Shown: in pieces, positions 55,554 through 63,490 of the stretch
How the letters are laid out: the number at the start of each line of letters is the position of its first letter
Numbering within the stretch: position 1 is the first letter of the stretch
Origin: Halomonas ramblicola
Lineage (GTDB): Bacteria; Pseudomonadota; Gammaproteobacteria; Pseudomonadales; Halomonadaceae
DNA: 64,000 nucleotides
Direction: 5' to 3'
Assembly: GCF_030409215.1 (NCBI RefSeq)
Contig: NZ_JAUFPL010000032.1
Coordinates: 584,249-648,248, forward strand
Notes under the pieces: generated by a model
Database searches by the model: none
Told to the model about the DNA's origin: nothing
What the model saw: the letters and a program-made list of their open reading frames with translations, nothing else
Translations under genes and position numbers: made by a program

Positions 55554-55607
55554 TCAGCGCGCCAGCCAGCCACCGTCCACCGCTAGCGCATGGCCGTTGA
55601 CATAGGC
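55554..55607 (-). repeat. Left direct repeat: relic of an SDR 3' end
   Basis: This segment matches 57891-57944 in the same orientation at roughly 90% over 52 bases, counted by eye. On the reverse strand it encodes AYVNGHALAVDGGWLAR and a stop, the exact C-terminus of the intact SDR (KduD-type) at 57891-58643. No further SDR sequence follows it upstream, so only the last 20 or so codons are present. Confidence 0.8.
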
Positions 55608-55711
55608 GTCACCACGCAGCGCTCGGACGCCTGGCCCATCATGTCGGCGGCGTTCGCGGTCACAGGGGCTCCTGCCTATACTGACGGCGCGTCCTGGCCA
55701 GGAGCAGGCCC

Positions 55712-56095
55712 ATGAATTTCGAACGCGTCCTATTCGGTTTTTTCATCATCCTCACCCTGAGCCTCAATGCCGCGTTCGTCGCGGGTGGCGTCGAGATGGC
55801 CGCACACCCGAATGTATGGATTCTCACGTTCGCCATCATCACCAACCTGGTTGCGATCGGACTGAAACTGGGGGATCGCTCCCAGACCGGGGCGTTGTTG
55901 CTGGCGTCCGGACTGGTTGCCGGGCTTCTGCTGATCACGGCGCGCGTCGTCTGGATCGTCACGGAACCCAGTGGCGGGGGCGGACCGGGGCCTGCAGTAA
56001 TGGTCGATATCGTCTCGATCGCAACGGGAGCGCTGGTCGCGAATATCATCGCGACGGTGATTCTGGTGGGCGATACGCTGCTCTCGCGGCGCTAA
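55712..56095 (+). CDS. Small four-helix membrane protein (DUF6394-like), channel partner candidate
   Basis: A 127-residue hydrophobic protein with four predicted membrane helices: VLFGFFIILTLSLNAAFVAG, WILTFAIITNLVAIGLKLG, GALLLASGLVAGLLLITARV, and SIATGALVANIIATVILVG. The conserved-looking KLGDRSQTGALLLASGLVA loop resembles DUF6394 proteins, as I recall them; I cannot confirm it. A TATACT -10-like element lies at 55677-55682 and AGGAGC precedes the ATG. It ends 66 bases before the K+ channel gene and is probably co-expressed. Function unknown; a channel accessory role is inference. Confidence 0.8.
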   Translation: MNFERVLFGFFIILTLSLNAAFVAGGVEMAAHPNVWILTFAIITNLVAIGLKLGDRSQTGALLLASGLVAGLLLITARVVWIVTEPSGGGGPGPAVMVDIVSIATGALVANIIATVILVGDTLLSRR

Positions 56096-56161
56096 CACGG
56101 CGCGCGGGTCGGTTCAGCGTGGCAGCCACGATCCGGGACAGGCAGAGGGAAGGCTGAAGGC

Positions 56162-57937
56162 ATGACGCAGACCTCCGATCTCGACCGTGTGACGATGATC
56201 GTCCTGCGCTATATGCGCCGGCCGCTGTTCGCGCTGCTGTTCGTGTATTCGGTAGGCATCATGGGCATGGCCCTGATGCCAGGCCAGGTCGTCGATGGTG
56301 AGACGACGTACATGAATCTCTTCCACGCCTTCTATTTCTTCACCTATACGGCTACCACGACCGGTTTCGGCGAACTGCCGGACGGCTTCAGCGACGAGCA
56401 GCGTCTGTGGACGATCTTCTGCCTCTATACCGGCGTCATCGCGTGGTTCTATGCGATCGGATCCCTGATTCGCCTGGTTCAGAATCCCTATTTCATCCAG
56501 GCCATGGATGGGTTTCGGTTCGCTCGCAAGGTGAAGGGCAACGTGGAACCTTTCGTCATCCTCTGCGGTTTCGGCGATACCGGCAGTCTGCTTGCCCGGG
56601 GCCTGAGCGACCACCGTATGCGCGCGGTGATACTCGATTCCGACCCGGAACGCATCAAGGCACTGGGCGTGCGCGATTATACGGTCGCGATGCCAGGACT
56701 CCACGCGGACGCCAGCGCGCCGAAACACCTGTTGGCCGCGGGTGTCGAACACCCCGCATGCCGGGCCCTGGTCGTGCTGACAAACGATGACGACGTCACT
56801 CTCAAGATCGCGGTGATGGCACGGCACCTGAACCCGCGGCTTCGGGTCATATGCCGTTCGTCCTCGGCCCCCCATGAGGCCAATCTGCGGGCGCTGGACA
56901 ATGTCACGGTCGTCGACCCGTTCGAGATCTTCGCCCAGCTCGTCTACTGGGCGATCGCACGCCCCGAACTGCACAACCTCAATGCGTGGTTCGTGGGCGC
57001 ACATGGCGTCGAACTCGGAGCACCGATACAGGTTCCACGGGGTACTTGGGTTCTATGCGGGTACGGACGGATGGGACACTGGATCCATCGCTACCTCCAG
57101 GCCCATGGCGTCGGCGTACGTATTATCGATCCGGGAGTGGATGCCAAGGTGGCCGGAGAAGGTACGGCCATCGTCCAGGCGTACGCCGATCATTCGGCCT
57201 TGGTGACCGCGGGGATCGATGACGCGGCCGGGGTCGTCGTCGCGACGAATCGCGATTCTGACAATCTCAATACGCTGTTGGCGGTGACGGAGCTCAATCC
57301 GGAGGCGTTCCGCATCGTGCGCCAGAACAGTCATGAGAATCAGGTCGCATTCGATGCCGCACGGGCCGACCTGGTCCTCCAGCACAGCCTGACAACGGCG
57401 CGTCGGATCCTGAAGCTGCTGATCTCGCCTCTCGTCCAGGAACTGATTGACTGGCTCGCGGAACACGAACCGGCCCGGACGGAGGAACTGGTGGCCCGTC
57501 TGCAGGCGGCCGTGGGCGCGGAATCCCCGCATCTGTGGTCGGTCAGGCTGGTTCCGGGCGAAGCGCCGGCGGTGACCGAATATCTGGATGCCGGGGGGGC
57601 GGTGGCGTTAGGGGCGCTGTGCCGCGATGCGCGCTCGTTCCCGGAAGCGCTCCCGTGCGAAGTGCTCGCCGTTCGCCGGGCAGGGCAGTCGATCATGTTG
57701 CCGGAAAAGGATTTTTCGCTTGGGGTCGGCGACGAGCTCCTCTTCTGCAGTGTTTATTGGGTGGAGACGATGCTGCAGGCGACACTCCACAATCCCTATA
57801 CGCTTCGGTATGTGGTAACGGGGCTCGATGAGCCGCGCGGATACGTGTTCGCATGGCTCGAAGACAGGCTGCAACGGCATCGAGGTCGCTTCAGCGCGCC
57901 AGCCAGCCGCCGTCCACCGCCAGGGCGTGGCCGTTGA
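56162..57937 (+). CDS. Potassium channel with two RCK/TrkA-N regulatory modules
   Basis: A 591-residue protein. Two membrane helices (residues about 20-40 and 80-105) flank a pore loop with FFTYTATTTGFGELPD; TTTGFGE stands in for the TVGYGD selectivity filter. Two NAD-binding TrkA-N/RCK modules follow: FVILCGFGDTGSLLARGLSD (about residue 135) and TWVLCGYGRMGHWIHRYLQA (about 297). A TrkA-C-like region (SIMLPEKDFSLGVGDELLFC) follows near 525. The last 15 or so codons (from 57891) read antisense through the SDR 3' end, giving the low-complexity tail SAPASRRPPPGRGR. The native stop was therefore apparently lost at the junction. Its GC is lower than the flanks. Confidence 0.9.
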   Translation: MTQTSDLDRVTMIVLRYMRRPLFALLFVYSVGIMGMALMPGQVVDGETTYMNLFHAFYFFTYTATTTGFGELPDGFSDEQRLWTIFCLYTGVIAWFYAIGSLIRLVQNPYFIQAMDGFRFARKVKGNVEPFVILCGFGDTGSLLARGLSDHRMRAVILDSDPERIKALGVRDYTVAMPGLHADASAPKHLLAAGVEHPACRALVVLTNDDDVTLKIAVMARHLNPRLRVICRSSSAPHEANLRALDNVTVVDPFEIFAQLVYWAIARPELHNLNAWFVGAHGVELGAPIQVPRGTWVLCGYGRMGHWIHRYLQAHGVGVRIIDPGVDAKVAGEGTAIVQAYADHSALVTAGIDDAAGVVVATNRDSDNLNTLLAVTELNPEAFRIVRQNSHENQVAFDAARADLVLQHSLTTARRILKLLISPLVQELIDWLAEHEPARTEELVARLQAAVGAESPHLWSVRLVPGEAPAVTEYLDAGGAVALGALCRDARSFPEALPCEVLAVRRAGQSIMLPEKDFSLGVGDELLFCSVYWVETMLQATLHNPYTLRYVVTGLDEPRGYVFAWLEDRLQRHRGRFSAPASRRPPPGRGR

Positions 57938-57944
57938 CGTAGGC
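57891..57944 (-). repeat. Right direct repeat: 3' end of the intact SDR gene
   Basis: Same orientation as 55554-55607, differing at about five positions in the first 52. The two copies bracket the small membrane gene and K+ channel gene, 2.34 kb apart start to start. This is the layout of att-like direct repeats made by integration at a gene's 3' end. Confidence 0.8.
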
Positions 57945-58643
57945 GGCGGCATCCGAGCAGAGGAAGATCACCGCGCCGGCCAGGTCCTCCGGGGTGCCCC
58001 AACGCCCGGCGGGGATGCGCCCGAGGATCTCGGCGCTGCGGGTCGGATCATCGCGCAGGGCCTGGGTGTTGTCGGTGGCCATGTAGCCCGGAGCGATGGC
58101 ATTGACGGTGATGCCGTGGGCGGCCCACTCGTTGGCCAGCAGCCGGGTCAGGCCGAGGATGCCGCTCTTGCTGGCGGTGTAGGAGGGCACGCGGATGCCG
58201 CCCTGGAAGGACAGCACCGAGGCGATGTTGACGATGCGTCCCGGTGCGCCGCGTGCCACCAGGTGGCGGGCCACCGCCTGGGCGAGGAAGAAGGCCGCCT
58301 TGAGGTTGACGTCGACCACGGCGTCCCAGTCGTCCTCGCTGAACTCCAGGGCGGGGGCGCGGCGGATGGTCCCGGCGTTGTTGACCAGGATGTCGAGCCG
58401 GCCGGCGTCGCGCAGGGCCTGTTCGACGATATCCGTCGGGGCGTCGCGGCCCAGCTCGGCCTCGACGCCGATATAGCGACGCCCCAGTGCCTCGATGCGG
58501 GAGCGGGTCTCGTCGGCGGGGCGGCGGCTGACGCCGACGATGTCGGCGCCGGCCTCGGCCAACGCCACGGCCAGGCCCTGGCCGAGCCCCTTGTTGCAGC
58601 CGGTGACCATGGCCACCCGGCCATGCAGGTCAAAGCGGGTCAT
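57891..58643 (-). CDS. kduD: KduD-like SDR (2-dehydro-3-deoxy-D-gluconate 5-dehydrogenase type)
   Basis: A 250-residue SDR. It has VAMVTGCNKGLGQGLAVALA, VNNAGTIRRAPALEFSEDDW, the catalytic Ser in IVNIASVLSFQGGIRVP, YTASKSGILGL, and APGYMATDNTQALRDDPTR, a stretch typical of KduD/2-deoxygluconate 3-dehydrogenases. The C-terminus AYVNGHALAVDGGWLAR is duplicated at 55554. It interconverts ketodeoxyuronate isomers and so feeds KDG to KdgK at 60301. ATG 58643 follows AGGAGA; the start overlaps the phosphatase stop by 14 bases. Confidence 0.88.
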   Translation of the reverse strand: MTRFDLHGRVAMVTGCNKGLGQGLAVALAEAGADIVGVSRRPADETRSRIEALGRRYIGVEAELGRDAPTDIVEQALRDAGRLDILVNNAGTIRRAPALEFSEDDWDAVVDVNLKAAFFLAQAVARHLVARGAPGRIVNIASVLSFQGGIRVPSYTASKSGILGLTRLLANEWAAHGITVNAIAPGYMATDNTQALRDDPTRSAEILGRIPAGRWGTPEDLAGAVIFLCSDAAAYVNGHALAVDGGWLAR

Positions 58644-59313
58644 GGGCGGTCTCCTGCGTGGTGAGCCGGGCCACCGCTTCGGGCAGTTCGCCGGCATGAT
58701 GGATGGCGACGGCGCCGTCCGGCGTCGTCTCCGCGTCGGGGAAGCGGTTGAGGTGGATCACACGCATGCCGGCGGCCAGCCCGGCGGCCACGCCCACGGC
58801 GGCGTCGTCGATGACTACGCAGTGCTCGGGGGCTTGGCCCAAGGCCTCGGCGGCCTGGCGGTAGAGGCCCGGATCGGGCTTCCACACGCCCAGGGTGTAG
58901 GCGCTGAACAGCCGGTCGCCGAAGTGCGGGGCGAGGCCGGTGCTCTCCATGGCGCAGCGGATCTTGCGCTCCGGGCCGTTGGAGACCACCGCCTTGGGGT
59001 GGGCGGCCAGGGCCTCCAGGGCCTCCGGCATGCCGTCGATGGGCTTGAGCTCGGCGCGCATGCGTTGCTCCATCAGGCGGCGCATCTCGCCCTCCAGCGC
59101 CGGGAGGCGCTCCTCGTCCAGGGCGCCGTGGCGCTCGCCGAGGCTGTCGACGATGGTGCGGAAGCGCACGCCGCGGAACTCCTCCATGTACTGTCGGGCG
59201 GAGAAGGGCAGGTCGAAGGCCGGCAGGATGTCGCCCATCACCTCGGCGAGCAGGATCTCGCTGTCGACCAGGGTGCCGTCGGAGTCGAAGAGCAGGCAGA
59301 GCGGTGGGGTCAT
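58630..59313 (-). CDS. HAD family phosphatase (YieH/6-phosphogluconate phosphatase-like)
   Basis: A 227-residue HAD hydrolase. Motif I is LCLLFDSDGTLVDSE, motif II is KAVVSNGPERKI, the motif III Lys is near SAYTLGVWKPDPGLYRQAAE, and motif IV is CVVIDDAAVGVAAGLAAGM. A helical cap lies between motifs I and II (about residues 20-85). The group dephosphorylates small sugar phosphates such as 6-phosphogluconate. In this operon it may remove a dead-end sugar-acid phosphate; the substrate is unproven. Overlaps the next upstream gene by 4 bases. Confidence 0.87.
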   Translation of the reverse strand: MTPPLCLLFDSDGTLVDSEILLAEVMGDILPAFDLPFSARQYMEEFRGVRFRTIVDSLGERHGALDEERLPALEGEMRRLMEQRMRAELKPIDGMPEALEALAAHPKAVVSNGPERKIRCAMESTGLAPHFGDRLFSAYTLGVWKPDPGLYRQAAEALGQAPEHCVVIDDAAVGVAAGLAAGMRVIHLNRFPDAETTPDGAVAIHHAGELPEAVARLTTQETAHDPL

Positions 59314-60290
59314 GCGGGCCTCCAGGCATCTTCGTTCACCAGGCTGATGGGGCGTTCGCCGGAGAGCGCCAGGATGAGGTTGTCCACCGCCCGCTGGGCC
59401 ATGGCGTCGCGGGTCTCGTGGGTCGCCGAGCCGATGTGCGGCAGGGCCACCACATTGGCCATGTACGGCAGCGGTGACTCCGGCGACAGCGGTTCTTGCT
59501 CGAAGACGTCGAGGCCGGCGGCGCGGATGCGGCCCATCTCCAGCGCCTCGATCAACGCCGCCTCGTCGACCACCGGGCCGCGGGCGATGTTGACCAGGAT
59601 CGCCGAGGGCTTCATGTGCGCGAGCTCATGGGCGCCGATCAGGTGGCGGGTGGCCTCGGAGAGGGGCACGGTGACGCACACGAAGTCGGACTCGGCGAGC
59701 AGCTCGTCGAGTTCGCGGCGCTCGGCGCCCAGCTCGGCCTCCAGGGCCGGCTTGGGCGAGGCCATGGCGTAGCGCACCCGCATGCCGAAGCCCAGGGCGC
59801 CGCGCCGGGCCACGGCGGCGCCGATGCGCCCGAAGCCCACCAGGCCGAGGGTCTTGCCGTGCACGTCGCTGCCGAAGTGCTCGGGGCCGATGCTCTTCTG
59901 CCAGTCGCCACGCCTGACGAAGTCGGCCAGTTCCACCACCCGGCGGGCGGTGGCCATGATCAGCGCGAAGCCGGTGTCGGCGGTGGTCTCGGTGAGCACG
60001 TCCGGGGTGTTGCAGAGCAGGATGCCGCGCTCGGTCAGCGCCTCCACCGGGTAGTTGTCGTAGCCCACCGAGACGCTGGCGATGGCCTCCAGGTTAGGGG
60101 CCTCGTCCAGCAGCTCGGCGGGGATCGCCACGCTGGAGCCGATCAGGCCATGGGCCTCGCGCAGGGCGGCCCGGAACTCGGGGTCGTCCGCCGAGGCGAG
60201 GCCGTGGAACCGCTGGACCTCGAACTCGCGGGCCAGCTGGGCCAACTGGGCCTCGCTCAGGCGGCCATAGGCCAAGATACGCTTCTTCAT
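59310..60290 (-). CDS. 2-hydroxyacid dehydrogenase (GhrB-like 2-ketogluconate/hydroxypyruvate reductase)
   Basis: A 326-residue D-2-hydroxyacid dehydrogenase with ASVSVGYDNYPVEALTERGI, KTLGLVGFGRIGAAVARRGA, catalytic Arg in VNIARGPVVDEAALIEALEM, Glu in GLDVFEQEPL and His in VVALPHIGSATHETRDAMA. The wording follows the GhrB/TkrA group that reduces 2-ketogluconate, glyoxylate and hydroxypyruvate. It is a different subfamily branch from the enzyme at 27321. Eleven bases separate it from kdgK. Confidence 0.9.
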   Translation of the reverse strand: MKKRILAYGRLSEAQLAQLAREFEVQRFHGLASADDPEFRAALREAHGLIGSSVAIPAELLDEAPNLEAIASVSVGYDNYPVEALTERGILLCNTPDVLTETTADTGFALIMATARRVVELADFVRRGDWQKSIGPEHFGSDVHGKTLGLVGFGRIGAAVARRGALGFGMRVRYAMASPKPALEAELGAERRELDELLAESDFVCVTVPLSEATRHLIGAHELAHMKPSAILVNIARGPVVDEAALIEALEMGRIRAAGLDVFEQEPLSPESPLPYMANVVALPHIGSATHETRDAMAQRAVDNLILALSGERPISLVNEDAWRPA

Positions 60291-60300
60291 GACGGTCTCC

Positions 60301-61275
60301 TCATTGCGGGGTGGATGCCAGTCGCTCGAGGTGGGCGCGGTCGGGCAGGCCCTCCATGTCGCCGCGTACCTGCACCGCCAGGGCGCCGACCAGGTTGCCG
60401 CGGCTCAGCGCCTCGCGGGGCGAGAGGCCGTCGAGCAGGGCGCTGATCACGCCCACCGCGAAGCCGTCGCCGGCGCCCACGGTGTCGACCACCTCGGCCA
60501 CCGGCACGCCGGGCACGGTGAAGTCGGCCTGCTCGCCGCCCAGGCTACCCCGATAGTAGCTGCCCTGGGGACCTAGCTTGATGATCACCGCCTGGGCGCC
60601 GCGCTCCAGGTAGAAGTCGGCGATCGCCTCGGGGCTGTCGTGGCCGGTCAGCAGGCGGCCCTCGGCCAGGCCGGGCAGCACCCAGTCGGCCCGGGCCGCC
60701 AGGGCGTTGAGGGTGTCGCGCATCTCGGCCTCGCTGTGCCACAGGCTGGGGCGCAGGTTGGGGTCGAAGGAGAGGCTGGCGCCGGCGTCCCGGGCCCGCT
60801 CGAGCATGCTCTCGGCGAGCTCGCGGCAGCTCGTCGAGAGCGCCGGGGGGATGCCGGTGGCGTGCAGGTGGCGCAGCGCCGAGAAGTCGACGCCGTCGGC
60901 GTCGGTCGGCGCCAGGTGGCTGGCGGCACTGCCGCGGCGGAAGTACTCCACGTGGGGATCGGCGCCGCCCTGGGCGCGCTCCTTGAACACCAGGCCGGTG
61001 GGGTGCGCGGCGTCGGTGCGCAGGTGGCGGCAGTCCAGCCCCTCGGCCTCCAGGGCGCGGCGAATGAAGGTGCCGAAGCCGTCGTCGCCGACCCGGCTCA
61101 GCCAGCCCACATGAAAGCCCAGGCGGGCCAGGCCGATGGCCACGTTGGTGTCGGCGCCGGCGATGCGGCGCTGGAAGTGCTCGACGGCGGCCAGCTCGCC
61201 GGGATCCTCGGCGACGAACATGGTCATGGCCTCGCCGAAGGCGAGGATCTCGGGAGGAGTGGATGGATGCGGCAT
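60301..61275 (-). CDS. kdgK: 2-keto-3-deoxygluconate kinase (PfkB family)
   Basis: A 324-residue ribokinase-family protein. The N-terminal EILAFGEAMTMFVAED and GADTNVAIGLARLGFHVGWL substrate region and the C-terminal VVDTVGAGDGFAVGVISALL, with the catalytic Asp and anion hole, are clear. HVEYFRRGSAASHLAPTD and FDPNLRPSLWHSEAEMRD match KDG kinases. It produces KDPG for the aldolase of the Entner-Doudoroff pathway, which is not in the window. It is the common sink for UxuA, ManD, UxaA and KduD products. Confidence 0.9.
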   Translation of the reverse strand: MPHPSTPPEILAFGEAMTMFVAEDPGELAAVEHFQRRIAGADTNVAIGLARLGFHVGWLSRVGDDGFGTFIRRALEAEGLDCRHLRTDAAHPTGLVFKERAQGGADPHVEYFRRGSAASHLAPTDADGVDFSALRHLHATGIPPALSTSCRELAESMLERARDAGASLSFDPNLRPSLWHSEAEMRDTLNALAARADWVLPGLAEGRLLTGHDSPEAIADFYLERGAQAVIIKLGPQGSYYRGSLGGEQADFTVPGVPVAEVVDTVGAGDGFAVGVISALLDGLSPREALSRGNLVGALAVQVRGDMEGLPDRAHLERLASTPQ

Positions 61276-61309
61276 GGTGGGCTCCTGTGCAAGGTTGGAA
61301 GCGGAGGAT

Positions 61310-62332
61310 TCAGCGGCGGGTGGAGCCGCGGGGGATCAGGCTGGCCTGGAACTGCACCCGGCGCGCCGGCGTGGTGGAATCACCGGCCTCGCGGCGACGC
61401 ATCAGGCACTCCACTGCGGCGCGACCGATCGCCTCGGTGGGCTGGGCCAGGGTGGTGATGCCGGGGCCGACCAGCGCGCACCAGTCGAGTTCGTCGATGC
61501 CCAGCAGTCCGGTCTCGCCCAGGCGAGCGCCGAGGGCCTGCAGGGCCCGGGTGGCCGCCAGGGTGGCGTTGCCGTTGGCGCACAGCAGCGCCCGGGGTGC
61601 CGTACCGGGGCGGGCCAGGAAGTCGCCGATGGCGCGGTTCAGGGCCTCGCGCTCGCCGAGGGGCCGGCAATGGACCTCGCCGACCAGGTCGCGCGCCGCG
61701 ATCCCCTGGTGGAAGCGCGTCAGGCGTGCCTGGCGGGGGCTGGCCAGCTCCGGGGGCTCGCTGAGGTAGAGCAGTTCGCCATAACCCCGGGCCTGGAGGT
61801 GGTCCAGGGCCAGGTCGAGGGCCCGGGCGTTGTCGAGGCCCACCACTTCGGCCTCCACCTCGCCCAGCTCGCGGTCGAGCATCACCAGGGGCGTGCCCTG
61901 GTCGACCAGCGCCTGCAGTTCGCGGTCGGGGCTGCCGGCGGCGTTGATCACCAGCCCCTCGACCCGGTAGGAGGCGAGCAGCGCCAGGTGGGCGCGCTCC
62001 TGGGCCGGGTCGTTGTCGGTGTTGCAGACCAGCAGCGACAGGCCGTGCTCGCGACAGGCCTGTTCCACGCCATGCATCACCGCCACCGAGAAGGGGTTGC
62101 GGATGTCCGCCACCAGCATGCCGAGCAGCCGCGAGCGGCCGCCCTTGAGGCCCCGGGCCATCTGGTTGGGGCGGTAGCTCAGGCGGCGGGCGGCCTCGGC
62201 GATGCGGTCCTGCAGCTCCCGGGAGAGCCGCTCGCGTTCGCCGCCGAAGTAGCGGGAGACGCTGGTCTTGGAGGCGTTGGCGTGGCGGGCGACCTCGAGG
62301 ATGGTGGCGCGCTGGCGTGGGGAACGGGGCAT
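61310..62332 (-). CDS. LacI-family transcriptional regulator
   Basis: A 340-residue LacI/GalR repressor. The HTH is ATILEVARHANASKTSVSRY with hinge helix RLSYRPNQMARGLKGGRSRL. The periplasmic-binding-protein-like effector domain follows (LLGMLVADIRNPFSVAVMHG, GIDELDWCALVGPGITTLAQ). ATG 62332 is used; the only earlier in-frame start is TTG 62374. It is the first gene of the reverse operon with kdgK and kduD, so it most likely represses that operon in response to KDG or KDPG. A palindrome lies 18 bases upstream (62350-62360). Confidence 0.9.
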   Translation of the reverse strand: MPRSPRQRATILEVARHANASKTSVSRYFGGERERLSRELQDRIAEAARRLSYRPNQMARGLKGGRSRLLGMLVADIRNPFSVAVMHGVEQACREHGLSLLVCNTDNDPAQERAHLALLASYRVEGLVINAAGSPDRELQALVDQGTPLVMLDRELGEVEAEVVGLDNARALDLALDHLQARGYGELLYLSEPPELASPRQARLTRFHQGIAARDLVGEVHCRPLGEREALNRAIGDFLARPGTAPRALLCANGNATLAATRALQALGARLGETGLLGIDELDWCALVGPGITTLAQPTEAIGRAAVECLMRRREAGDSTTPARRVQFQASLIPRGSTRR

Positions 62333-62349
62333 GATGGCGACGTCGTGAT

Positions 62350-62360
62350 GGAACCGTTCC
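62350..62360. promoter_or_regulatory. Candidate LacI-type operator
   Basis: GGAACCGTTCC, a perfect odd palindrome (arms GGAAC/GTTCC), 18 bases upstream of the LacI-family start. LacI-family operators usually have this kind of short GC-centred inverted repeat, so autoregulation is plausible. Confidence 0.45.
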
Positions 62361-62464
62361 CATCCTAGCCGCAATCGGCTTATCGGGCAAACCCCGGCGC
62401 CTCCTCGCCGGCTTGTCGACGGATCGGCCCCGAGCGATGGAAGCTATCCGCCTTAGCCTGGGGC

Positions 62465-63490
62465 TCAGGGGGCCAGCAGCAGGGCCAGGGCCCCGACCAG
62501 GTAGCAGGCGATGATGCCCACGCTCTCGAACCCGATGCGGGCCGGCCCCCGGCGCTGGCGGTGGAGCATGCCCACCAGCAGGATGCCGGTCATCAGCAGC
62601 GACAGGGCGATCCACAGCGACACCCGATCGGGGATGGCGTGATACACCGAGCCGCCGCGGTAGGCGATGTCCGCGGCGGCGACGAACAGGGTATCGAAGG
62701 CGTTGCCGCCGATGATGCCGGCGACCGCCAGGGTCAGGGCGCCGCGGCGCACCGCCGCCACCGAGGTCACCAGCTCGGGCAGCGAGGTCACCACGGCGGT
62801 CATCAGCGCCCCGACCACCGACTGGCCGAGGCCGGTCTGCTCGGCGATCACCGAGGCACTGCGCTCGAGCAGCCAGCCGCCCACCCCGAGCAGGGTCGCG
62901 AGCAGGGCGAAACCGCCCCACAGGCGCAGCGCCGAGCGCCGCTCGGCTTGTGCATCGGGGATGTCGGGCTGGGTCTCCCGGGTCTGGGCGGGGCGCCACA
63001 TGGGATTGTCGCGGCTGCGATCCACCAGGCGCAGGCCGAACAGGTAGGCGATCAGCAGCAGCGGGGTGACGGGGTGCACCTGCCACAGGGTCCAGTCCGG
63101 GGCGAAGCGCCCCACCAGCACCAGGGAGAGCAGGCAGATCAGCAGGCCGCCCTGCAGCAGGTTGCCCAGGGAGGCGGCGGCGTGCTCCAGGTTGGCACGC
63201 CGGTGGATGAGGTCGGCGACGGTCAGGAACAGCGTCTGCACGGCGATGCCGCCCAGGGCGTTGCTCATCGCCAGGGTCGGGCGATCGGCCAGCGCCGCCG
63301 AGACCGATACCACCAGGCCCGAAAGCGAGGTGGCCATGCCCAGCAGCACGGCGCCGGCGATGGCCTCGCCCAGGCCGGTACGGTCCGCCAGGGCATCAAC
63401 GATCCCGGTCAGGCGGGTCCCCGCCACGGCGATCACCAGGGCGCAGCCGCCGAACAGCAGCAGCGCCATGCCGAGCGACAGGTCCGCCAT
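62465..63490 (-). CDS. Ca2+/cation antiporter (CaCA) superfamily protein
   Basis: A 341-residue membrane protein with two homologous halves. The first contains LLGMATSLSGLVVSVSAALA, the second VVGALMTAVVTSLPELVTSV followed by GGNAFDTLFVAAADIAYRGG. These are the alpha-repeat motifs of sodium/calcium exchangers. In the first repeat the usual acidic residue is replaced (SLSGLVVS instead of a SLPE-type motif), so ion selectivity may be altered. The start at 63490 (MADLSLGMAL) is chosen because membrane sequence begins there; the RBS is weak. Confidence 0.85.
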   Translation of the reverse strand: MADLSLGMALLLFGGCALVIAVAGTRLTGIVDALADRTGLGEAIAGAVLLGMATSLSGLVVSVSAALADRPTLAMSNALGGIAVQTLFLTVADLIHRRANLEHAAASLGNLLQGGLLICLLSLVLVGRFAPDWTLWQVHPVTPLLLIAYLFGLRLVDRSRDNPMWRPAQTRETQPDIPDAQAERRSALRLWGGFALLATLLGVGGWLLERSASVIAEQTGLGQSVVGALMTAVVTSLPELVTSVAAVRRGALTLAVAGIIGGNAFDTLFVAAADIAYRGGSVYHAIPDRVSLWIALSLLMTGILLVGMLHRQRRGPARIGFESVGIIACYLVGALALLLAP

